Source of the DNA: an uncultured Draconibacterium sp.
Lineage (GTDB): Bacteria; Bacteroidota; Bacteroidia; Bacteroidales; Prolixibacteraceae
Assembly: GCF_963676735.1 (NCBI RefSeq)
Contig: NZ_OY781464.1
Coordinates: 1,893,001-1,957,000 of the forward strand
Length of the DNA stretch: 64,000 nt
Reading direction: 5' to 3'
Positions 8,325 to 17,067 of this stretch are shown here, in pieces. Both the position numbers and the translations under genes were made by a program. Each line of letters begins with the position of its first letter. Position 1 is the first letter of the stretch. The notes beneath the pieces were generated by a model, which ran no database searches, had not been told where the DNA came from, and worked only from the letters and a program-made list of their open reading frames with translations.

Positions 8325-9485
8325 ATGTATTATTTAAAACCAAGTCTTATGAGAGTTTTTTACTTTATGATTGCAGTAATTCTGCTTATATCGTGTGCAA
8401 ACGAACAACAAAAACAGATGCCCCCTTTGCAGGTAAAAGCTGTTGAGGTAGTTCAAAAAGATGTAGTTGAGAAAATAGATTTTGTGGGTCAGGTATATGG
8501 CTTTCAGGATATTTCTATCCGCGCACGGGTTGTTGGTTACCTTGAAGGAATTCATTTTAACGAAGGGCTTCCGGTAAAAAAAGGTCAATTGCTTTACACC
8601 ATCGACGCCCAACCCTACGAGGCCGAGGTAGCTGCCAAGCAGAGTCTTTTGGCAGAAGCAAAATCCTTATATGCAAAGGCGCAAAGCGATTTAAACCGGT
8701 ACAAACCATTAGCCGAATCAAACGCGGTTAGTAAGGCCGATCTGGATGGTGCCCAGGTACAATTTGAAGCTGCTGAAGCCCAAGTTAAGGCCGCTGAGGC
8801 TAATCTTGAGATTTCCAAAATTCAGTTGGGTTATACCAAAGTTTATTCACCTATTGACGGAATAATTGGAAAATCACTGGCAGAAATTGGCGATTTGGTT
8901 GGACAGGCACCATTAGTTGTGTTAAACACCGTATCGAAAACAAAAGACATTCACGTTGATTTTTTCCTTCCGGAAAACCAATACCTTCAGCTGGCAAACA
9001 GTATAATTGAAGAAGGCAACGCTATGTATAAAGCAAGTGAAGAGCACAAAGAATTCCTGGAATTGGTATTAGCAGATAATTCTATTCACCAATATAAAGG
9101 TGCAGTTAATTTTGTCGACCGTGGTGTTGATAGCAACACGGGTACCATACTTATACAAACGCGTTTTCCCAATCCTGACTTAATTATTCGCCCGGGGCAA
9201 TTTGCAAAGGTCAGAATACCGATAACTCATTCGCAAGCCATAATGGTTCCGCAGAAGAGTATAAAAGAACTGCAGGGACAATATTCTGTGTTTATTGTAA
9301 ATGCTGAAAACAAGGTTGAAACCCGCCAGGTAGAACCTGCCGGCACTATTGGCGATATGTGGAGAATTAAAGATGGTTTAAAAGCCGGCGAGAGAGTCTT
9401 AATTGAGGGACTTCAGAAAGTTCGAAACGGAATGCCAGTTGTGGCCGAAACCGTTGAATTTAAAAGCCAATTCCCAAACCTATAA
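8325..9485 (+). CDS. RND efflux periplasmic adaptor (MFP), lipoprotein
   Basis: Membrane-fusion subunit linking an inner-membrane RND pump to an outer-membrane channel. A lipobox (LLISC) follows a hydrophobic segment, so it is probably lipid-anchored. The barrel-sandwich (lipoyl-like) halves, a coiled-coil hairpin rich in AKSLYAKAQSDLNRYK heptads, and the C-terminal beta-barrel region follow the AcrA/MexA plan. 386 residues from the first ATG; a second ATG at 8349 (MRVFYFM) gives a more typical signal sequence and is equally plausible. First gene of a three-gene tripartite operon. Confidence 0.92.
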   Translation: MYYLKPSLMRVFYFMIAVILLISCANEQQKQMPPLQVKAVEVVQKDVVEKIDFVGQVYGFQDISIRARVVGYLEGIHFNEGLPVKKGQLLYTIDAQPYEAEVAAKQSLLAEAKSLYAKAQSDLNRYKPLAESNAVSKADLDGAQVQFEAAEAQVKAAEANLEISKIQLGYTKVYSPIDGIIGKSLAEIGDLVGQAPLVVLNTVSKTKDIHVDFFLPENQYLQLANSIIEEGNAMYKASEEHKEFLELVLADNSIHQYKGAVNFVDRGVDSNTGTILIQTRFPNPDLIIRPGQFAKVRIPITHSQAIMVPQKSIKELQGQYSVFIVNAENKVETRQVEPAGTIGDMWRIKDGLKAGERVLIEGLQKVRNGMPVVAETVEFKSQFPNL

Positions 9486-9494
9486 TTTTTAGCC

Positions 9495-12400
9495 ATGGCA
9501 GATAAAAAAGGAAATTTTTTCGTTCACCGGCCTATTGTGGCTATGGTAATTGCCATAGTAATTGTAATTGTAGGCTTTGTTATGCTCAGTGGATTGCCCA
9601 TTGAGCAGTACCCCAACCTTACGCCTCCAATTGTTCAGGTACGGGGTACTTATACAGGGGCAAATGCACTTACGGTTGAGGAATCGATGGCAACTCCATT
9701 GGAGCAGCAGATTAATGGCGTTGATAATATGATTTACATGAAATCAACCAATGCCAATGATGGTTCTATGAATATTCAGATATCGTTTGATGTTGGAACC
9801 GACCCGGATATGAATACGGTATTAGCGCAAAACAGGGTATCTGCAGCCACTGCAAAGCTTCCCGAATCGGTTAAAAAGTTTGGCGTAATGACTGAAAAAT
9901 CGCTTCCAAATATTTTAATGCTGATTGCATTAACTTCCGACGGACGCTACGATCAGGATTTTCTGGGCAACTACGGATTAATAAACATTAAAGACCAACT
10001 GGCACGTATTAAAGGTATTGGGCGTGTAAATGTAATTGGTGCATCGGATTATTCAATGCGAATTTGGGTTAAACCCGATCGTTTGGCAGCAATGGAACTT
10101 ACTATTCCAGAAATTTTAAATGCCATTAATCAACAGAATGCGATTGTGCCCGGAGGTAAATTCGGAGCGGAGCCTTCGCCCCCGGGAACAGAGTTTACTT
10201 ACACTGTAAGAATGCCGGAGCGTTTTAATTCACCAGAAGAGTTTGGAGAAATTGTTGTACGTACCCAACCTGACGGTTCTCAGGTAAAATTAAAAGACAT
10301 TGCAGAAATAAGCTTGGGCGTTGAAACATACAGTGCATTTACACGACTAAATGGCGAGGCATGCTCAATTATTGCTCTTTACCAGGCTCCGGGCTCTAAT
10401 GCCACAGAACTGGCAGCACAGGTAAAACAAGAAATCGAACGTCTCTCAGGATCGTTTCCCGAAGGAATCAAGTACGATATTTCGCTGGACTCAACAGCTG
10501 CCATTACTGCGGGAATCAACGATATTGTGGAAACGCTGATTATTGCTCTTATCCTGGTAATTCTGGTGGTGTTTATTTTTATTCAAGACTGGCGGGCAAC
10601 GCTAATTCCTACCATTGCGATTCCTGTTTCATTAGTGGGTGCATTCATTTTCTTCCCTATGTTGGGGTTTACCATTAATGTACTTTCCTTACTGGGGCTT
10701 GTTCTGGCAATAGGTATTGTTGTTGATGATGCTATTGTTGTGGTTGAGGCCGTTCAGGTAAACATTTCAAAAGGAATGAATTCCAAAGAAGCCACTCTTG
10801 ATGCCATGAGAAAGGTATCGGCGCCGGTTGTTGCCACCACACTTGTACTTGTTGCCGTATTTATTCCGGTGGCAGGTATGGCCGGTATAACCGGAAGATT
10901 GTACCAGCAGTTTGCAATAACAATTGTAGTATCGGTTATCGTTTCGTCGGTGAATGCCCTTACCTTAAGTCCGGCATTGTCATCGCTCTTACTTAAAAAA
11001 CCCAAAGCTTACAAAGGTCCATTGGGATGGTTTTTCGGGAAATTTAACAAATGGATGGGAAAATCAACCGAAGGCTATATGAAACTGACCAATGTTTTTA
11101 CACGAAAGATAAAGCGAGGTGTTGTATTTATTCTGGTAATTACAGCAGGGATGGGTTTGTTTGGTAAACTTGTTCCCGGTGGATTTATTCCAGCAGAAGA
11201 TATGGGATATCTGTTTATTAATATGCAGTTACCCGATGCAGCATCTTTACAACGTTCGGATGAAGTGGCAAAAAAAATCGAGAAAATACTGGAAGATATT
11301 CCTGAAATTGAATATGTTACCAACGCAACAGGTTTTAGCATGTTATCTGGTGCAATGGCAACAAACACCGGTTTTATGTTTATTGCACTTAAAAACTGGG
11401 ACGACCGTGATAAAACCGCGAATGACATCATTCTCGAAATTAACAAGCGTTTAATGGTACAGGTTAATGAAGCCCAGGTTTTTGCATTTGGCCCACCCGC
11501 TATTCCCGGATTAGGTAATGGTTCAGGCTTTAGTATAATGTTGCAAGACCGCGGCGGCAACACCCCTGATTACCTGGCACAAAATGCAGCCAAATTTATG
11601 CAGGCAGCCAATGCACGCGAAGAAATTGGTAATGCATTCACCACTTTTCAGGCCAATGTTCCGCAGCGTTATTTAAATATAGATAAGGAAAAGGCACTAA
11701 AAATGGGGGTTTCGTTAAATGATTTATACACAACCGTTGGTGCATTTATGGGCGGTGCGTATGTAAACGACTTTACCCGCTTTGGGCGCTTATATAAAAC
11801 GTACATTCAGGCAGAACACGAATACCGTGTTTCTGAAAAGGACATCAATAACTTTTTTATAAAAAACAACAATGGAAATATGGTTCCCCTGGCCACCCTG
11901 GCAACGGTTGAACCAATCTCAGGTCCGGAATATACCAACCGCTTTAATCTGTACCGGGCTGTTGAAATTACAGGAGCACCGGCACAAGGTTATACATCTG
12001 CGCAAGCCATGCAGGCACTTGAAGAGGTGGCTGCCGAAGTATTACCGGCTGATATGGGCTATCAATGGAATGCCATGTCGTACCAGGAAAAACAAGCATC
12101 CGGGTCACTGGGTATAATCATGATTTTCTCGCTGCTATTTGTTTTTCTTATCCTCTCGGCACAATACGAAAGCTGGTCGTTGCCATTTAGTATTTTACTT
12201 GGAACGCCATTCGCCATTTTTGGGGCGCTATTTGCCTTGTGGGGAGCGCGTATGTTTAGTACCTCGTTCGAGAATAACATATTTGCACAGGTAAGCTTTG
12301 TGATGCTGGTTGGTATGGCGGCAAAAAATGCCATACTGATAGTGGAGTTTGCCAAAGAAGAATTTGACCGTGGTAAAAGTCTTTTTGATGCTGCGACAGA

Positions 12401-12656
12401 AGCAGCACGCTCAAGATTCAGACCAATTTTAATGACTGCCTTTTCATTCATACTTGGCATTTTCCCGCTTGTAGTTGCATCAGGTTCAGGCGCTGAAGCA
12501 CGAAAAGTAATGGGTATGGCACTTCTCGGAGGAATGACATTGGCAACCTTACTTGGCGTATTCTTTTACCCCATGCTTTTTGTGTTTATTGGTAAAATTG
12601 CCGGCTATGAAAAAAAGCGGGATTTGAAAGCAGCACACTCAGAACAAAACAAATGA
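9495..12656 (+). CDS. RND multidrug efflux pump, HAE1 (AcrB/MexB) family
   Basis: Inner-membrane proton-driven exporter of hydrophobic and amphiphilic compounds. The 1053-residue length, twelve predicted membrane helices in two repeats, the N-terminal FFVHRPIVAMVIAI and GLPIEQYPNLTPP motifs, and GIVVDDAIVVVEAVQ in TM4 with adjacent Asp residues (proton relay) all match AcrB. It starts 9 bases after the adaptor gene and is followed by the outer-membrane factor, so a complete AcrAB-TolC-like machine is encoded. Substrate cannot be read from sequence. Confidence 0.95.
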   Translation: MADKKGNFFVHRPIVAMVIAIVIVIVGFVMLSGLPIEQYPNLTPPIVQVRGTYTGANALTVEESMATPLEQQINGVDNMIYMKSTNANDGSMNIQISFDVGTDPDMNTVLAQNRVSAATAKLPESVKKFGVMTEKSLPNILMLIALTSDGRYDQDFLGNYGLINIKDQLARIKGIGRVNVIGASDYSMRIWVKPDRLAAMELTIPEILNAINQQNAIVPGGKFGAEPSPPGTEFTYTVRMPERFNSPEEFGEIVVRTQPDGSQVKLKDIAEISLGVETYSAFTRLNGEACSIIALYQAPGSNATELAAQVKQEIERLSGSFPEGIKYDISLDSTAAITAGINDIVETLIIALILVILVVFIFIQDWRATLIPTIAIPVSLVGAFIFFPMLGFTINVLSLLGLVLAIGIVVDDAIVVVEAVQVNISKGMNSKEATLDAMRKVSAPVVATTLVLVAVFIPVAGMAGITGRLYQQFAITIVVSVIVSSVNALTLSPALSSLLLKKPKAYKGPLGWFFGKFNKWMGKSTEGYMKLTNVFTRKIKRGVVFILVITAGMGLFGKLVPGGFIPAEDMGYLFINMQLPDAASLQRSDEVAKKIEKILEDIPEIEYVTNATGFSMLSGAMATNTGFMFIALKNWDDRDKTANDIILEINKRLMVQVNEAQVFAFGPPAIPGLGNGSGFSIMLQDRGGNTPDYLAQNAAKFMQAANAREEIGNAFTTFQANVPQRYLNIDKEKALKMGVSLNDLYTTVGAFMGGAYVNDFTRFGRLYKTYIQAEHEYRVSEKDINNFFIKNNNGNMVPLATLATVEPISGPEYTNRFNLYRAVEITGAPAQGYTSAQAMQALEEVAAEVLPADMGYQWNAMSYQEKQASGSLGIIMIFSLLFVFLILSAQYESWSLPFSILLGTPFAIFGALFALWGARMFSTSFENNIFAQVSFVMLVGMAAKNAILIVEFAKEEFDRGKSLFDAATEAARSRFRPILMTAFSFILGIFPLVVASGSGAEARKVMGMALLGGMTLATLLGVFFYPMLFVFIGKIAGYEKKRDLKAAHSEQNK

Positions 12657-12684
12657 AGAACCTTACAATACAAAAAAGACATAA

Positions 12685-14061
12685 ATGAAACGAAATAGAA
12701 CATATAATTTAACCGTTTTTGTTGCGCTTTTACTGTTGGCAAGCAGTTGCATGGTTGGACCTAATTTTCAGGAAGCGGCAGTTGAAGCACCAGAAAGCTA
12801 TCGCTTTCAGGATAGTACTGCAACAGAAAGCGACACTGTAAACTGGCAGGTACTATTTAACGATCCGGTTTTGGCAACCTTAATCGATTCAGCTTTGGTT
12901 AATAATCTCGACCGGCTAATGGCTGTTTCAAGCATAAATGAAGCACGAGCTTATCTGGGCATGGCCAAAGCCGATTTATATCCGCATATTTCTTATTCTG
13001 GCTCGTTGGCCTACGGAAATTCACAAGCCCCTTCCCTGTCGGCCATGTCGTCGTTAAATGCAGTGGCCAATGTTAACTGGGAAATTGATTTTTGGGGCAA
13101 ATACAGAAGAGCAACCGAAGCTGCAAAGGCAGACTTGCTTGCCTCTGAATTTGGACTAAAAGCATTGGAACTAAGTCTGGTGACACAAGTAGCCACTACT
13201 TATCACACCTTGCTCGATTACAGAAACAGACTGGAAATAGCACAAAGAACACTGGAATCAAGAACTGAATCATCCCGTATAATTCGCGAACGTTTTGATA
13301 AAGGTATAGTTCCGGAAATTGATGTAAACCAGGCAGAAATTCAGGAAGCAACTGCGGCTGCTTCTATTCCGGTTTACGAACGCTCCATTGCTTATACTGA
13401 AAATGCACTAAGTGTTTTAATAGGAGAAAATCCGATGCCGATTATTACCGAATCTTCGCTTGAAGAGCTGCCGCTTCCCGCAGTAGTTCCTTCAGGATTA
13501 CCCTCGGAATTATTGGAGCGCCGCCCCGACATATTACAGGCTGAACAAATGCTTAAAGCCCAAAATGCGCGTATTGGTGTGGCACAGGCCATGCGTTTCC
13601 CTTCAATAAGTTTAACCGGATTGTTAGGGCTTGCCAGTGCCGATCTGGCGGATTTTAACTCGGATGACGCATTTATTGGCTCGCTGGGTGCCGATTTATT
13701 TGGCCCCGTTTTTCAGTTTGGAAAAAATAAACGACGGGTAGAAGCACAACGCGAGGTTACCGAACAAATGAAGTTTAACTACGAAAAGGCCGTATTAAAT
13801 GCTTTTCGCGAAACAGAAGATGCCCTTGTTTTCATTAGTACAACAAGCCGGGAACTTGAATTTGTTAGTAAACAGCTTGAAGCATCGAAAAATGCTGCAG
13901 AACTGTCGCGCCAACGATACGATGGAGGAGTTACGAGCTATCTTGAAGTACTGGATGCCGAGCGCGTGTTATTTAACATTGAGTTATATTATTCAGAGCT
14001 TTTACAAAAAAGCCTGGAGGCAAATATTAATCTGTACAAAGCACTTGGCGGAGGCTGGTAA
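12685..14061 (+). CDS. Outer-membrane efflux factor (NodT/OprM-type TolC family lipoprotein)
   Basis: Outer-membrane channel partner of the preceding pump. A signal sequence ending in LLLASSC gives a lipidated Cys, then MVGPNFQ typical of OprM/NodT proteins. Two OEP repeats are visible, with LLERRPDILQAEQMLKAQN starting the second half. 458 residues. It begins 28 bases after the pump gene and ends ahead of a perfect hairpin terminator shared with the convergent TPR gene. Confidence 0.93.
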   Translation: MKRNRTYNLTVFVALLLLASSCMVGPNFQEAAVEAPESYRFQDSTATESDTVNWQVLFNDPVLATLIDSALVNNLDRLMAVSSINEARAYLGMAKADLYPHISYSGSLAYGNSQAPSLSAMSSLNAVANVNWEIDFWGKYRRATEAAKADLLASEFGLKALELSLVTQVATTYHTLLDYRNRLEIAQRTLESRTESSRIIRERFDKGIVPEIDVNQAEIQEATAAASIPVYERSIAYTENALSVLIGENPMPIITESSLEELPLPAVVPSGLPSELLERRPDILQAEQMLKAQNARIGVAQAMRFPSISLTGLLGLASADLADFNSDDAFIGSLGADLFGPVFQFGKNKRRVEAQREVTEQMKFNYEKAVLNAFRETEDALVFISTTSRELEFVSKQLEASKNAAELSRQRYDGGVTSYLEVLDAERVLFNIELYYSELLQKSLEANINLYKALGGGW

Positions 14062-14088
14062 CAATAGTTTTTAGCTATCAAAAAAAAG

Positions 14089-14120
14089 AAACAGGCTGTA
14101 AAATAATTTACAGCCTGTTT
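14089..14120. terminator. Bidirectional terminator between convergent genes
   Basis: Perfect 14-bp stem (AAACAGGCTGTAAA and its complement) with a 4-base loop, flanked by A-rich and T-rich tracts. It separates the plus-strand efflux operon from the minus-strand TPR gene. Confidence 0.85.
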
Positions 14121-14125
14121 CTCTT

Positions 14126-15001
14126 TTACTTCAGGTAATTCTTATAAAAAGCAGTTTTTTGTTCGTCGCCAAACCGGGCATAAATATTAGCCAAATATCC
14201 CGCATATTCTTTTCCTGGGTTTAACTTCCATAAAGTATTTAAATAGGGCAAGGCTTTTTTAAAATCAGCTGTTACCAAATCCAGTTCTTTTAGCAGAATA
14301 CTATAATTCTTTCGGGTTTTATTTTTGTTGTACCTGGCCATTTCTCTTTCGTAACGATTTTGTCCGGCCCAGTAATATTTTTTAGCATTCCACGCTAATG
14401 CTTCTATATTTTCAGGATTTATATTCAACAATGCACTGGCTACACTATCGCAAACAGCTGAATTATCCATCTTCTTATTAACAAAAAAATATTGCTCAAG
14501 ATTACTCGCATCAGCTTTGGCTTCACTATTCAAATTATTCCAGGCAGCAAGTGCTTTTTGAGGTTCGTTTATTTCGTTATAAATTGCCAGTAAACGTGCG
14601 TTTGCTACTGTATTTTTGTTGCCAAAATTCTCCACAATATATTCAAGTGCCGAAAGCTCTTTCGATAAATTTCCTTCATTCTGGTATACTCTGGCCAATG
14701 TCTCATACATCTCAGCATCAGCATAGTTTTTATATCGGGCCTGATCGAACCAACTTATTGCCTGGCTGGCATTTCCGGTTTTAAAGGCAGTTTTGGCAGC
14801 CTGAGCAAAATCAGCACCTGTTACATCCTCAGTTGCAGTAGCATTAAAATAGGCAGTCCATGCTGTTAGTGCCTGCTCGTAATTGCATGAGGCTTCATAA
14901 GTTGCCGCTTCACTTTTTGCCGTTGTAAGCACTTTTGGCGTTCCGCACGATGCCAGAATTACTACCAGCAATGCTCCCCACAAAAAATTTCTTATAATCA
15001 T
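14126..15001 (-). CDS. TPR-repeat lipoprotein, unknown function
   Basis: A 291-residue protein with a lipobox (LVVILASC) and helical repeats of tetratricopeptide type across most of its length, for example CNYEQALTAWTAYF, GNASQAISWFDQARY and LSKELSALEYIVENFG. Such proteins act as periplasmic or outer-membrane scaffolds; no partner is indicated. It has its own TAnnTTTG motif 21 bases upstream, so it need not be part of the kinase-hydrolase unit behind it. Confidence 0.8.
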   Translation of the reverse strand: MIIRNFLWGALLVVILASCGTPKVLTTAKSEAATYEASCNYEQALTAWTAYFNATATEDVTGADFAQAAKTAFKTGNASQAISWFDQARYKNYADAEMYETLARVYQNEGNLSKELSALEYIVENFGNKNTVANARLLAIYNEINEPQKALAAWNNLNSEAKADASNLEQYFFVNKKMDNSAVCDSVASALLNINPENIEALAWNAKKYYWAGQNRYEREMARYNKNKTRKNYSILLKELDLVTADFKKALPYLNTLWKLNPGKEYAGYLANIYARFGDEQKTAFYKNYLK

Positions 15002-15021
15002 ATCATCTTTTATTTCGTTGC

Positions 15022-15029
15022 CAAAACTA
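15022..15029 (-). promoter_or_regulatory. Promoter -7 motif for the TPR lipoprotein
   Basis: Minus strand TAGTTTTG (consensus TAnnTTTG), 21 bases upstream of the ATG at 15001. Confidence 0.5.
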
Positions 15030-15145
15030 AAGAATTTATTGTAAAGCGTTGGGCTGGATCCTTATTTTGGGGCAATGTTTAACCTGAAAACAATTAAATT
15101 TTAGCTAATAACTTGAAATTAATTTTAAACACCAAACGCTGCTAA

Positions 15146-16255
15146 CTATTGGTGTTGAGCATGTCGGCTATCATCTTTCTCATTAATATTTTTATTAATG
15201 CTTTGTAAAATCTCGTCTTGCAACACGGGATTGGTTAACAGGTAATCGTGGCCAAGCCCTGCCATATCTTTAAAATTTATAATTTTTTTGATATCCAAAA
15301 TATTGATGTAGGCAGGCAGCAGCTCCGGAGATTTTGGCCCCTTGTTTCCCATTCGGTTTTTCAGGTGTGCCACACTCGACAATTTTAGCAATATATCTTT
15401 TGAATTTACATAAACATCTACCGTATCTGCCATTTTATAGAGTTCATCAAACGCATTTCCATTTTCAAATGCATCACGGGGAGCTACACTTCCAACAAAA
15501 GATATTCGGTTATAAGTTTTTATTAACGGTATATTTTGGCGTTTTCGGTTTAAAATATATTGCCTGAACAACTCGTTACCCATCGATGAAAACAGGATAG
15601 ATATGGTTAAATCTTTTGGATGCGTTTCAAAATATTCATCATCACTGATAAAATCATCGAGCATGTGCTGAAATATGGCAAAATCGGAGGCACCATTTTT
15701 TGATGATTTTACAGCGTTATAATATTTGTAAGCCTTATCCTGAGTTCCCCATGCAAAAACACTAATTGAAGCTTTGTTAAACAAAGAGTCGCCATAATTT
15801 GTTTTTAAACGCCGCATATAACTGTTTACCTGTTTATCAAACGATTTACCGTAGCCTCCAACAATAAAATAGAAATTTTTAATTCCTCTTTCCAAACGCT
15901 GATACTCATACAATTGGTATAAAAAATTATGTTTTACTTTTTCCTGCGGATAACTATCAGAAAAGTTTACGGCCCTGAAATTTATTCCAATGGAATCGGT
16001 TTCAAAATTATAGTTGCAAAAATACAGGGTATTGGTTTTATCGGTTGAACTATTTTTAAAATTATAGCTTCCGTTTGGGTTCACTTCTATGGGCCGGTTG
16101 GTAAAAAACGGGACTTTCTGAGGCTCCCACTGCTTGTTGGTATCAAAATAGGTGATCTCCAGCTGCGCCTTGGCTCCCAGCTGAGTTAGCAATAAAACCA
16201 GTACACTAAATACAAAATTTATTTTGAAAAACATAAACTGATTTTTTTTATACAA
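15146..16255 (-). CDS. Secreted alpha/beta-hydrolase, DUF900-like
   Basis: A 369-residue protein with an N-terminal signal peptide ending near GAKAQ. The order YFIVGGYGKSFD, then FSSMGNELFRQ (probable nucleophile Ser), VNSKDILLKLS (acid) and GHDYLL (His) follows the DUF900 esterase/lipase-like pattern, where the nucleophile elbow reads SMGN rather than GxSxG. The exact substrate is unknown. An alternative start seven codons in (MFFKINF, 16234) gives a tidier signal peptide. It follows another hydrolase gene by 40 bases and probably shares its transcript. Confidence 0.6.
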   Translation of the reverse strand: MYKKNQFMFFKINFVFSVLVLLLTQLGAKAQLEITYFDTNKQWEPQKVPFFTNRPIEVNPNGSYNFKNSSTDKTNTLYFCNYNFETDSIGINFRAVNFSDSYPQEKVKHNFLYQLYEYQRLERGIKNFYFIVGGYGKSFDKQVNSYMRRLKTNYGDSLFNKASISVFAWGTQDKAYKYYNAVKSSKNGASDFAIFQHMLDDFISDDEYFETHPKDLTISILFSSMGNELFRQYILNRKRQNIPLIKTYNRISFVGSVAPRDAFENGNAFDELYKMADTVDVYVNSKDILLKLSSVAHLKNRMGNKGPKSPELLPAYINILDIKKIINFKDMAGLGHDYLLTNPVLQDEILQSINKNINEKDDSRHAQHQ

Positions 16256-16295
16256 GTTACTTAATTCTTAAAAATCATTGGTTCAATCCAATAAA

Positions 16296-17054
16296 TTATT
16301 TCTGTAAAATCTCATTAATAAGCTCGCTAATCATGTCTCCACGCGTTAATGCCATCATGTGCGAACCATCTTCAACCAAATAATCAAAATGAACAAAGCG
16401 AGCCGGTAGTGTTTTATCGTTATCGCCATGTATGTGCATTATCTGTTTGTTATTTGATGTACGTTCCCATGTTAAAATCATGGTGGTTGTTCGTTTTAGA
16501 AACACAGGGTTCTTGCTTTTCAGCATGCTTTTAAAAGTTTCTTTGTCTTTATTTCTGTCGGGTTCAACAATAGGCTGCAAAATTCTGGCTCCGGTTTTTA
16601 TGGCAAATCCCGGAACCAACCGGTGAATGGGAATAACTTTTTGAAAACGATATCTTCCGGGAAATTCTTTTCGGTTTTTAGCACTCGAAATAACAATCAC
16701 TTTTTCGGGATTAAGAAAATCTGCCATTTCCGTTGCCAGCATTCCCCCCAAAGAAACGCCCACAATGGAATAGTTTTTTGTTGTATCGATTTGTTTGGCC
16801 AGTTCTCGCGCATAAGCAGACATATCCCACCCTTTTTCCGGTATGCTATAGGTAATGTGTATAGTTTTGCAGGTAGAATCGAGTTCGATGTTTTTAAATA
16901 AGCGTGCATCAGCTCCCTGGCCCGGTATAAAGTATACGTGCTTCTTTTGCTCGCCAAAACAACAAACAGAATAGGCAACACATAAAATAGTGGCGAGAAT
17001 ATTTTTTGCGGAACTGCAAAATACAATTCTGCTTTTGACCATTGTAAAATACAT
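16296..17054 (-). CDS. Alpha/beta-hydrolase family protein
   Basis: A 252-residue hydrolase with a probable signal sequence at the N-terminus. The oxyanion segment VYFIPGQGADARLF, the nucleophile elbow GVSLGG, the acid in HIHGDNDKT and the histidine in VEDGSHMMAL fit the fold and a full catalytic triad. Two starts are possible (MYFTMVK or MVKSRIV, four codons apart). It lies 13 bases after the histidine kinase gene, suggesting co-transcription, and before the DUF900-like hydrolase. Substrate not assigned. Confidence 0.75.
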   Translation of the reverse strand: MYFTMVKSRIVFCSSAKNILATILCVAYSVCCFGEQKKHVYFIPGQGADARLFKNIELDSTCKTIHITYSIPEKGWDMSAYARELAKQIDTTKNYSIVGVSLGGMLATEMADFLNPEKVIVISSAKNRKEFPGRYRFQKVIPIHRLVPGFAIKTGARILQPIVEPDRNKDKETFKSMLKSKNPVFLKRTTTMILTWERTSNNKQIMHIHGDNDKTLPARFVHFDYLVEDGSHMMALTRGDMISELINEILQK

Positions 17055-17067
17055 CAGACTACAAAAA